From positions 856,501 through 920,500 of the forward strand of contig JAXBDG010000012.1 in the NCBI GenBank assembly GCA_036320915.1: DNA of 64,000 nt. Reading direction: 5' to 3'. A program made the position numbers and the translations under genes. Positions 28,326 through 38,229 of the stretch are shown here, piece by piece; the stretch's first letter is position 1; every line of letters begins with the position of its first letter. Below the pieces are notes generated by a model. That model searched no databases. It was not told where the DNA came from and saw only the letters and a list, made by a program, of their open reading frames with translations. Origin of the DNA: Linnemannia elongata. Taxonomy: Eukaryota; Mortierellomycota; Mortierellomycetes; Mortierellales; Mortierellaceae.

Positions 28326-31282
28326 ATGCTTCGCAACACCATGACCAACAACCCTTTGACCCTGTTCTGTCTCGTTGATGGTGAATCAACCCCATTCCCT
28401 GTCGAGATTGACTCTACCAAGACAATCGGTGGCCTCAAGAATCTCATCGTCAATGGGGACCAAGCTCCCGCATTCAGGGACGTCGCTGCCAAAGACCTCA
28501 TTCTCTGGCGCGTCTCAGTCCCCGTTGCGCCCAAGAAGGAGCGCAAGGAAATCTCACTAGCTGACATCCCATCAAAGGAGGAGCTCGATGAGACAGACGA
28601 CATCTCTGATGTCTTTGAAGAAACACCACCCAAGAAGACAATCCACGTCATCGTCCAACGTCCTCCTCAAGGTAATGCCACACGCGTTTATTGCTTTTTG
28701 TGACTGGCTGTTTGCATCGTCGACCCTTGCATGCACTAACCGAAAGCACTCATCCATTTGCACCAACATAGTCCATCCACCTGCCCCTTCTCGAGTCTTC
28801 ACTTCTCCGTCGGATAATATTCGTCCTGGCTCGCCCGTCTCAGGTAACCGATTTATACATCGCCATTTGTCTGTATTCTACTAAAAGTAAATTCAAGTTT
28901 CTCATACTCTGCTCTTTTTGTCAACGTTATCCGCCCAAAGGCATTATGGACGTCATCAAGCAAATAAAGGGTACCTTCCACCCTCGCAGCCCAGGATCGG
29001 ATTCTGCCCGACAGCTATCCAGCATCATGCCTTGGCAGGAGCGTCCAATGGACGCAGCGATCGATAGAGTCGTGGAAAATGTCGGAACTTGCTTGTCTTG
29101 GCAAAACGACCGACGGCCTGCAAAGGCAGAGAGCTCATTCCTTGTGTGCAGTGGAACAGCCGGCATTGGTAAGGATACTGTCATTTCCTTGGAACCACCT
29201 TACAATCTTCGCTGGCAATGTGTTAACGACTCAACATTACATCCATTAGGGAAAACGCGCTACGGAAGAGAGCTTTACGATACCTTACGACGTCGACTCT
29301 CAGAGAAAGCCAAGGCAAAAGGCGTTGATTACTCGCCTCACTACCACTACATGCTGCTTGATTTCGGCATCGACGCTAAGTTGGGACCGATCGACACTCA
29401 TCTCGATGCCGACACCATTCTTGGTCTGCGTTTGGCTTACACTCACTTCTTCCAAGACAGATACGATGAGGGATTTTCGGATTTCTGCTACAGAGCCGTC
29501 GACTACCGTGGACTCTTTACGATCCCCAACGTCATCATCGCCATTCGCCAAGATTTAAAGCATCCGGCACACCAACCATTCTTCCTTTTCCTTCACATCG
29601 ACGAATTCCAAAGGATCTTTGACCATCGCTGGGAGGGAACTCCTAAAGGCCACAAGCTTGCATCGTTACCTAGCACCGGATTTCGCCTGGCTGGGGACAC
29701 AACAGAGCGTCACACAAACGAAGGACTCCGCCTGTTCCAGGATATGATGCGCAGCCTAGGACCTTTCATGAGCGGCGCGATGAGGCCCCATATGATCCAG
29801 ACCTTCCTCTCTGGAACGGCTCGACAGGACGTGACTCTGGCAGCAGAACCGACCTCTTACTCCTTCAAGTTCCTCAGCTGTCCAACATTATCCACAGGAG
29901 CCTGCTACGACATCATGGGCCATTTCACGGGGCTCGCCAAAGTCCCTCACCGTCAATGGATGCCGAAGATGGCGTTTCTTCACTTGCTATCGGCCACCGG
30001 CGGTCTTCCACGAGCACTGCAACTCTTGCTAGAAGAGTTTTTTGGACGTCGACTGGAGAAATGCAATACTTTTGCGGATACAGTGGACGACATCAACATG
30101 AACGCGGATCGTATTTTCAACAAAGTCGCAAGCAACCTCGACAACTATTACTCTATCACAGCCTTCGTCGAGACGCACAGGGAGCTTGTTCGTGCACTTG
30201 TCCGACTATGCATTCTTCAGCAACCATCGCCGCGCACACTCGCCCCGTCTGATCAGTTCCCAGCACTCACCTTGGACGTTTTAGAGCGCGATACTCACAC
30301 GATTCTGGAAGACGGCGATGAAACCCCTGGAAAAGTGTTGGTCCGAATCCCCTTCTTTTTCCTACACCTTTACAACACAGCTATCGACGAGGTCCGGAAT
30401 CGTCTTGGATCGGCATTCTTGCACGACTGGGTGGAGGACCGTGAATGGGGATTCTTCGAACGCATGATCGCCGAGTACGAGGCGCTCCGCACGAACCTTC
30501 TTATCGGTGATGGCCGCGAAGCAGCGACTCTTGGGGAAATCTACCAAGGAGCCATTGGACGAGCAGAGACTTTGGGCCGTATTGTCAAGCTCAAGAAATT
30601 ATCGGTTGTCACGGCAGCGCACAGATTCCCAGAGTCGGGAGGACTGACGGTTGGCGAACGAGAACAGGATTGGAGGTCTGGCGTTGTGATCAAGAATGCA
30701 GATGGTGCGCAGTTTGGAGACATTTGCGTTTATCGTGAGAAGGCAGACAGCAACAACGACAACATCCTTTGCGCGCTACAGGCAAAGAAAATAGGGAGTC
30801 TTCTGTCAGCCCCGACCATCCAGGACGAGCACGACAAAAACAAAACGACGATCGAGAAGTTGCCCGATGGATCGATTTTGGAGCAGGAGGGAATCAAACG
30901 AGCGCGCACCATCACTGTCCTTATCACCACCGCGGATATATCGGATGATGCATTTCAACAGCTCAACAGGTCGTTTCCCGACGACTGTCTCTTGATCTAC
31001 CGAGGAAATTTCACCAAATTCTTCGGCGACGCTTTCAGCATATCTGCCGCCCTCGCAGCTTCAAAGGATCTCAATTGGAATTTCGCGACTCGGGAGACTC
31101 TGAAAAAGAAGCACAAGCTTGCAGACAAAGAGGTGGACCAAATCCTCGAGAACATGCCCTACCGCTCGTATGACGACCTTATTCAAAAGGTACCTGCAAT
31201 GAGCACCAAAAACCTTGATAAGGAGATGGGATTCTTGCCGTATCAAGATTTCCAGCCTGAAAAAAGGCGCCGAGTAGAATAA
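28326..31282 (+). CDS. Crinkler effector: N-domain, P-loop NTPase, PD-(D/E)XK nuclease; copy 1
   Basis: Four exons: 28326-28671, 28772-28843, 28941-29168 and 29250-31282 (introns 100, 97 and 81 nt), giving 892 aa. Residues 1-115 are a ubiquitin-like Crinkler header (LFCLVDGE..., KTIGGLKNLI, W-R-V) closing with IHVIVQRPP. Exon 2 is a short Pro/Ser linker. The third intron is in frame and stop-free; removing it restores Walker A as GTAGIGKT (about residues 211-218). FLFLHIDEF near 332 is Walker B. Near residues 706-729, FGDICVY followed by LQAKK fits a D...(Q)xK restriction-like nuclease core. The C-terminus ends KRRR, a nuclear signal. Crinklers are host-cell-acting effectors in oomycetes and some fungi; target and activity here are inferred. 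The part from 28679 on appears identical to copy 2. Confidence 0.88.
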
Positions 31283-31589
31283 ACTTTGCCATGCTAAAAT
31301 TGCATTTTTTCTATCACATTCTGACTTTGCTACATTGATGACACCGTGCATCGCAACATAATACCAACACATTGTTAATCAAGCTGCGAAAAAAAAGATA
31401 TGTCAGCAATGTAGCACAATTGTTGTAAACGAACCGGTGCGTGAGGTCCTTTTGTGGGCAATTGATGGGGTCCTTTTTGTGATCGGGTCTTTTTTGTGGG
31501 TATTGTTAGGTTTTGGGGTCTTTTTGTAGGCGCTATCTTCTCTTTTTTTTTGCTTTTTTTTGTTTTAACTTTTTTTGTGACAATTGTTG

Positions 31590-31640
31590 GTCATTGTGGG
31601 ATTTGAACCCAGGACCTTTTTGATTACCCTTTCTTAACAC
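31590..31640 (-). other. tRNA 3'-half relic between Crinkler and 28S segment
   Basis: On the minus strand GGTCCTGGGTTCAAATCCCA reads as a tRNA T-arm with B-box. I find no 5' half that pairs to the acceptor side, so it is a fragment or a SINE remnant. The same sequence is at 41504-41554. Confidence 0.4.
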
Positions 31641-31707
31641 GCTGAAAAATTGGAAAAGTCACGTGAATTTCTCCAAATGCTTTAGATAAATTTAAAATAG
31701 GGTAGAA

Positions 31708-31745
31708 TAACTGGCTTGTGGCAGCCAAGCGTTCATAGCGACGTT

Positions 31746-31781
<36 letters not shown>

Positions 31782-31825
31782 ACTGAAGCAGAATTCAGTA
31801 AGCGTTGGATTGTTCACCCACTAAT

Positions 31826-31880
<55 letters not shown>

Positions 31881-32296
31881 ATGAAATGTTGTTGCAATAG
31901 TAATTGAACTTAGTACGAGAGGAACCGTTCATTCGGATAATTGGTATTTGGGCCTGCCTGAGCAGGCAATGGCCCGAAGCTATCATCCGTTGGGTTATGG
32001 CTGAACGCCTCTAAGTCAGAACCCGTGCTAGAACGCGACGATTACCGCCTTTCGATTTTTAGTTGAATACGAATAGACCTTCGGGTCCAAGATCATACTA
32101 CGTGGGGTTATGTTGCAGAGCGGAAAGGCTTTGTGATGTTCCTGCTAATGTTAATTTCAAATATTGAAAGGGATAAATCCATTGCAGACGACTTTAATTG
32201 AACGGGGTATTGTAAGCAGTAGAGTAGCCTTGTTGCTACGATCTGCTGAGATTAAGCCCATTGTTCTATAGATTTGTTCGAAAGAACAACATCTCT
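31708..32296 (+). rRNA. 28S rRNA 3'-end segment, copy 3 (partial)
   Basis: Same 5' edge and 3' end as copies 1 and 2. It lies 425 bp downstream of the Crinkler stop codon on the same strand. It is followed by a TTTCTTC/T-rich spacer and TTAGTTAAGGGC, resembling the spacer after copy 2. Confidence 0.95.
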
Positions 32297-32339
32297 CTCT
32301 CTTTCTTCTTTTTTTTTTTCTTTTTTTTTTCTTTCAGGC

Positions 32340-32890
32340 GGTTTAGTTAAGGGCATCTTAACATATGTCCTGGTGGCCGGGTTGTGTGTGCGCGGATAGC
32401 CGCTTGAATAGGCCGCTCTTACGGTTGCCCCCCCCTCCCCCAGCCTGAAGAAAAGAAAAGAAGAAAAAAGAGTGAGGTGCAAACGCAGATCATGCTCTAC
32501 AGCGCCCCCAGGGGCACTTGTTTGATAGTACGCCATTTTTTACACGGGCTGGTACACGTGGAAATGAAACTTGGCACCTTTTGTGTGTAGCATCTGACAT
32601 ACAGTAAGTAGCTAGCATTACCTATAGAAACCCCTCAGTTCCCTTCCCGCTCTCACTCATAAACATATCTATTTCCCCATATACTTTCTCTCCTTGTTCT
32701 TGATGTCCATTTTCCGCTGGACATTCATCCATCTAGCCCTTATCTTCTCTCTCTACCTTCTGGAGCTCTCTACCTTAGGGCTTTCTCCTTCTTCCCCTTC
32801 ATCTCTCTCTGGTTATCCCTTTGTCTGTCCGCCCCTTGAAAAAAAAAATTCGACCAGAAATTCTGGTCCAATTTTTTAATTCAATCACAT
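32340..32890. other. Pyrimidine-rich spacer
   Basis: No gene seen. A short palindrome GACCAGAAATTCTGGTC near 32851 and a related TTTCTGGTCGAAA near 33317 flank the piggyBac remnant, and may be old element ends. Confidence 0.35.
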
Positions 32891-32891
32891 A

Positions 32892-33473
32892 TTAAGAGGA
32901 AAGGGCATGATATTGGCGGAAGCATTTGGATGTGGGTTTAAAACAAAGGGAAACATCGCACTTCACACAAACAACGTTGGTTCGTCTACGCCTGGAAGGC
33001 ACGCCTTGCTTTTTATCTTGGATGGCACACCAGACACAGTGGCGCTCCTTTTCAGTGTCTGCCGGGAAAGTCAATGTCAGAGTGTTGCATGGGTGAAATA
33101 AGGTTCAAGAGTGATAATCGGCAGGTGGGATGCCTTTTTTTGAGGATGATGCCATGATGAACTTCAACTTTCCTAGAGAAGGTGTGGCGGGTTGTGTAGA
33201 GGGAAACCCAACGGTCATTTCCTACTATGGAATAGGGGACTAGTGGCATAACAGTATTTGTCGTAATTGCATCTTTAACAAAAAAACCAGCCAAAATGCC
33301 AAAAATTTCGAACAGGATTTCTGGTCGAAAGATTTTGAGTTGGGTTTGCTGCCCTCGGTACCTGAACTCGAGAGTTTAAAACAAATACGAAGCGAAATTC
33401 GAGGTCTTGTCCTTTTTTGGAAGAGATATTTCTTGTCTGCTCTTGAGACCACATACGCACCACCCAGGACCAA
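32892..33473 (-). pseudogene. piggyBac-type transposase C-terminal remnant
   Basis: The last 60 codons (33074-32892) have the Cys-rich domain typical of piggyBac transposases: HCVWC, then VVCVKC, SLC, and KCFRQYH. Overlapping frames at 33294-33052 (KVEVHHGIILKKRHPTC) and 33473-33240 look like the preceding part, broken by frameshifts. The catalytic DDD core is missing, so the element is dead. Orientation is minus strand. Confidence 0.7.
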
Positions 33474-33479
33474 CTGCGT

Positions 33480-34960
33480 GGCTTAAAGGCGGACTACGGC
33501 CGGCACCAAAAAAAATCACCACAGAGTCGCTTATTTTCTCGTCCTTCGTCTTACAACATACTATATGAAAATCTGTCTCTCCTTTCTCCTTTCCGTTTGC
33601 CCCAACACACCACTTGTGCCTGTCTTGCCTTGCGCGAACCTGACAAGGAGGATGAAATCTCGATTACACTTGCAATGCTATACAAAAATCGATCAATGAC
33701 TCACAATCTCCAAGAAGAGTCGAAAAAAAACTAGGTTCGCGTAGTCAGAGACCATGCACAACAAGCAGGCTCACTATGCATGTATCGAAAAACCCCTCAA
33801 GACTTTAGGGCACAACGTAGTCTATGTGTTTGCAACCATTAGTCTGTAAATCAAAGACAAGAGTAGTGAGGAAGTAAGATCAGGAGGTTCAGGCAATTAG
33901 GTCTACAGTCCAACACTTCACTGTATGGTGGCGAGGAAATGATGCAACTTCGCCAGAAAACGATCTGGTCGAATTGGCTGTTGGGTGAATATGACCTTCC
34001 AAGCCGCCTGTGCATGCGGCCTTATCTGGGCTCTCCTCCGTTTGGGACAATTAGAGTAGATGTGATGTCTCGTACACACGAGATGACCATCTGGGACCGT
34101 AAGATATATGATAAACAATGGCAGCATATGTCCATTGAAAAAAAAAACCCAATCGGAGCAGGAATGAGACCAACAACACAATACGCACCCAAAGGTACTT
34201 CTTGTGTTCTCTAAGGACCGTCTCAGTCCTAGTTGCTTGCTGACACCTCCCTCTTCGAAGACTGAATGCAAGTATCATTGAAATACCTTTATTCGTCCAT
34301 CTTGTCATGTGTATGGGACAGCTCCGGAGGCAGGACGTTGATAGTATTGAGTAGCAGTGGATTATTGATATGCTTTTTGTACAAATGACGATGATGGTCA
34401 ATTTGAAATGATAGCAGGTAGCGAATTTGCGGTGGTGAAAGCGGCCTTAATCGACTTGCATGGCGAACTCGAAAACCTAGAGAAGGCGAATCGTCCTTTT
34501 CATATGTGTACTTGAGCTATTTTGGGGCAACCAAATCGGCGAAAATGATATGGCGAACACAGTGGATGTGACTGCAGTTGGATGTGCAGCTCAGGTACAA
34601 AGTAGAGTACCGACAACCAACAACCACTAAGGAGGATTGAAACAAAGTCAAAAACAGTGGCAAATGGGCCCAGGTATGAAAAAGAGAAGAGTACCTACAA
34701 AAGAGTACTAACTATCCACAATTTTCCCAGAGAACAGCGAAAAAGTGTGGCAAATAGGCTCAGTTACACAATGTAAATTCAACCAGGCATTGAACAAACG
34801 GCTCATTCCTAGGTGTGCATGGGCGTGGCGTTGCCTCTCTCACAAGAGTTATGGGAAAACAAGAGATCATGTACCTTGGTACCAGTCATACGAAAAAGAG
34901 TTGGGCTGTTGGGCAAATGAAAGGCATTCGTTACTGTCTCTGCATTCAAGGCCATCTAGA
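33480..34960. other. Decayed DNA without an intact gene
   Basis: Only short interrupted frames. A minus-strand stretch at 33918-34401 stays open over 100 codons in two frames but shows no domain. It may be further transposon debris. Confidence 0.35.
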
Positions 34961-35100
34961 CTATCCCTTCGACTGTCAAGGATTCTGGAACTTTTTTGTT
35001 CCACAAATTTTTGGGCATAAATCACGTGTAGCACAAAACGTTAACAACGTGAAAAGGAGGGTAGCTTTAAGAGGGCACCAGGAACCAAGTACCGGTGCAA
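34961..35100. repeat. Solo end of the 63-kb piggyBac-like element
   Basis: CTATCCCTTCGACTGTCAAGG through GGCACCAGGAACCA matches 63062-63200 closely, including the inner palindrome TGGAAC(T)nGTTCCA and TTTTTGGGCATAAATCACGT. Only this one end is present here. Confidence 0.75.
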
Positions 35101-35160
35101 CAGTTGGAACCCCGACTAGAGTAACTTAGATAAATAGACAACCAATACCAAAATACATAA

Positions 35161-37179
35161 TCATCTCTTCCTTCCACTCCTTACAAAGTTGCACTCCATC
35201 CTGGATCCAAAATGCGCCTTGCTCAACGGAACCAGCATTCTCCCCACTTGCCTCAATCGGTACGTGCCTGCAAAGTCCATAGCGTAGAACTTGGTTTCAT
35301 CACCGAATGATGTGGATCCAAAAACGCTCAACCCGGTAGGAGGCATTGCTTCCCGGGCAATGGACCGGATCTGCGAATTCCACGAATCCCTCATACAGCG
35401 TGCCATCTTGAACTTTGTAATAAAAAATGAATCATTAAAAAACGCACGAAGGATAAGCATCAATGACAGATCGCAACATGCAGTTACTCGAGACCCAGTT
35501 GGAACACATGACACTCCAGATATCCACAGACATCAAGACCAACCTTGTCCTTAACTTGCTTGTCCAGCTTTGGCTCATAGATAAGTGATGCTTCTGCCAA
35601 GTAGATCTGATGATCTCCAAAAAGAGCGACACCATCCGCCTATCGACGCCTGCTCCTCGGTCTCCACAAAAAGATCGAGTCCATGGTTCTTTCTCTCCTT
35701 CGTGCCGATTACTGGTATTTCGAAGCATCGCGTCGGAATGTTGAGTAGTGACAACGCTCCTTGAATGAAGGGCCAGGTAATGAACCCAAATCCTTCTCGC
35801 TCATTGATAGCCCTAGGGATTTCATTACATGTCCTAAAATAATGGGAACTAATAGAAATAAACATGTATGGATCAGTAATGCACCAGCAAATGCACATGC
35901 AACCTTTATCAAAAAATATACTTACTAGCTGTACGAGATACCTCGAATGTACTCAACAAGCTCATCGTCGTTGTCCTCTTTCTTTAATAATGTCATGAAG
36001 TCTTCATACGAACAACTTGGAGATCCACCACAAACGCGTTCCATGATTCCTTTCAGATTCGGCCATCTCTCATCAATGAGGCTTGGTGGCACTGTTACTG
36101 CCAATTTTCGTTCTTCTGATGACAGAAACATACAAAATCTCGATCCTTGTGAGACATCCGCGATTTCATCCAAAGACAAAGAAAACCGCCGCATATCGGA
36201 TTGGTCCTTGAATTGATCGAATTTCGACAACAAGTCCACGTCTCCGATTATCCATTTGTCGTCTTGGTTGAGATACGACATAGCTTCTCCTAGATGCATA
36301 TTACATTCGAGGAAACATAAGTTAGGTTCTACTTGATCGTTAACGCATATATTGTGACTTTTCGACATTTTCCTTACCTCTAGAGTTCGTTAAAATCTCT
36401 TCTTTGTATGCCGCATCAAAGACATTGATCGGAGACGTCTGATTAACGGTAGGACTTCCAGGAGACCTCGCTTGATCTTGATCAGTGAAAACACCTGCTT
36501 CATCATTGATGTAGGCTGGTGGAGTTGCACAGTCTATAAAGAAAACATCTCTAGTTAGTCAAGAGTCCTAGTAATGACCTCAACCAGTCCATGTCCTTCG
36601 CTCACTTTCTGTGTCCCCAGACAATGCTTCCAACTGGTGCCACTTTCGCTTAACACTCTCATCTTGAACATCTAGAAGTAAGGAACCAAATTAACATAAA
36701 CACCTTAGTCCCATATGACTTGTTGCATTGTAGCCGTTCCTGATTAAGGAGCAGGAGAAAGTAATTAAACTCCTATATGAATAAGATCCTCCTGTTTCTC
36801 TCTTATCAATTCTGGTACATTAGATTTTTTATGATTTTACCTACGACTTACCATCGTTGGCTGGTCGATATGAATCGCCCTCGTTTGCAACGTGGTATAT
36901 TTTTTTTTCCAAAAGCGCAACCCCTTCCTTCTCAAGAAGCTCTCTGCGACGACGACCATCATCATCCACCATATAGAATATCCACAATTGGTTACAAAAT
37001 CCCCGAATTCGGTTGTTGAAAGGCGACCTAGCCTTCCTCAATATATCAAGCGTTTCAATGAAAGGTATCAAACTTCCTCCTACACGTTCAAGGAATATCT
37101 CGGGCAGCCAGTGTTGAGGTGGATAATCTTGAAAGAACTTGAAACGCGTATCTGTTAAAAGCGCCTTGGGAAGCGACAC
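35161..37179 (-). pseudogene. Lineage-specific fungal multi-exon gene, probably frameshifted
   Basis: Several minus-strand pieces in order appear to be one protein. They are an N-terminal exon (37179-36841, FKFFQDYPPQHWLPEIFL), a Ser/Pro linker near 36600, a domain at 36368-35925 (DDKWIIGDVDLLSKF, SLSLDEIADVSQG), then ALFGDHQIYLAEASLIYE near 35650-35570, and a well-conserved-looking end RDSWNSQIRSIAREAMPPTG, SFGDETKFYAMDF, RLRQVGRMLVPL. The reading frame changes around 35635-35660 (VETEEQAS to ADGVALFG) with no obvious intron, suggesting a frameshift. It belongs to a family I associate with Mortierella-like genomes; function unknown. Confidence 0.5.
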
Positions 37180-37344
37180 TCTTGTGGGCTCCCGAGGCGC
37201 ATGAAGATATTCGGGTGTGCTTGTAAATTTTTCCTAAATTGTTTCGCATCAGCATCACAAAAAGAATTAGTTTTTCAAAGACGTGCACTTAGGAGGTATA
37301 AAATACTTCCTTGGGGTATTTTTGTGATCCATTCGTTCCATTCA

Positions 37345-37455
37345 ATTGCTGGAGTGAGCTCCTGTCGCAGGGATCGTTCAACTGTCGGAGTGAGCTCCTG
37401 TCACAGGGATCATGGTGATCCATTCAACTGCCGGAGTGAGCTCCTGTCGCAGTTC
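37345..37455. repeat. Three repeats of GGAGTGAGCTCCTGTCRCAG
   Basis: Units near 37350, 37386 and 37433 with CAACTG(C/T)C spacers. Each unit contains the palindrome GGAGTGAGCTCC. It lies in the 5' region of the minus-strand gene. Confidence 0.8.
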
Positions 37456-37976
37456 CTTCTGGGTCGACCATTACCATTGTTTGAAGGACAAGAAAAGCTA
37501 TGAATCGCACAATAACGTACTAACATGGATTATTACGGTGAAGTGAGATTACAGGCAATTGTAAGAAAGTGCTGGTGAGAAACAATGAGGTAAAGAGGAA
37601 GACTAGTGACAGTGCTAACATACCCAATTGATAGAAAGTGCGTGCGTGCGTGTGTGTGAAAGAGAGAGAGGGAGAGAGAGAGAGAATAGAGGTGTGCGAA
37701 TGTGTGAAAGTAAGAAGTAAGAAGAGGGAAGGATGAAGCGATAAACAAAGAGAAAGAGAGGTGATGGAGAGAGTAAGGGACAGCAAAGGGGAAGAGAATG
37801 ATAAGAAAGGGGAGGAGAATGATAAGAAAGGGAAAGAGAAGGACGACGATAAGTGTGGTGGGTGACGAAAAGAGGGTGGGGTAGATGTAGTGATGAAACA
37901 GGTGTGGGAGTGAGGATGAGGTTGCTGTGGAAGAAGAGGAGTGGTTGCAAGCAGCAGCGCAAAAAGGGCGAATAGG

Positions 37977-37984
37977 TGACGTCA
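37977..37984. promoter_or_regulatory. TGACGTCA palindrome (CRE-type) upstream of Crinkler copy 2
   Basis: Perfect TGACGTCA, 245 bp before the ATG at 38230. It is followed by CCATAATATATTTCCTTGCC and GTATAGGAAAT, conserved with the block at 27825. A shared TTTGTTTCTAACTACTTTC block follows in both promoters. Confidence 0.6.
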
Positions 37985-38229
37985 CCATAATATATTTCCT
38001 TGCCGTATAGGAAATACATATTATTTTGCCACCGCTCCACGCTCTCTCTTTGTTTCTAACTACTTTCTTTATCACCTCTCCTTTTTGACACCATTCCCAC
38101 ATCTTCATCGCCCTTATCAAAACCCACACCCTCCATCCTTTTCTCTTTTTGTTTCTTTCACTTCTTGCCTTCTCTACACCCCAAACCTCCCACACTTTCA
38201 CTTTCTTCCCTGCACTTTCTTTTCGTTTG

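Noticed and set aside
31590..31640. Possible functional tRNA gene
   Set aside because: Only the T-arm/B-box half is recognisable; no A-box or pairing 5' acceptor strand was found. The same applies to 19907-19990.
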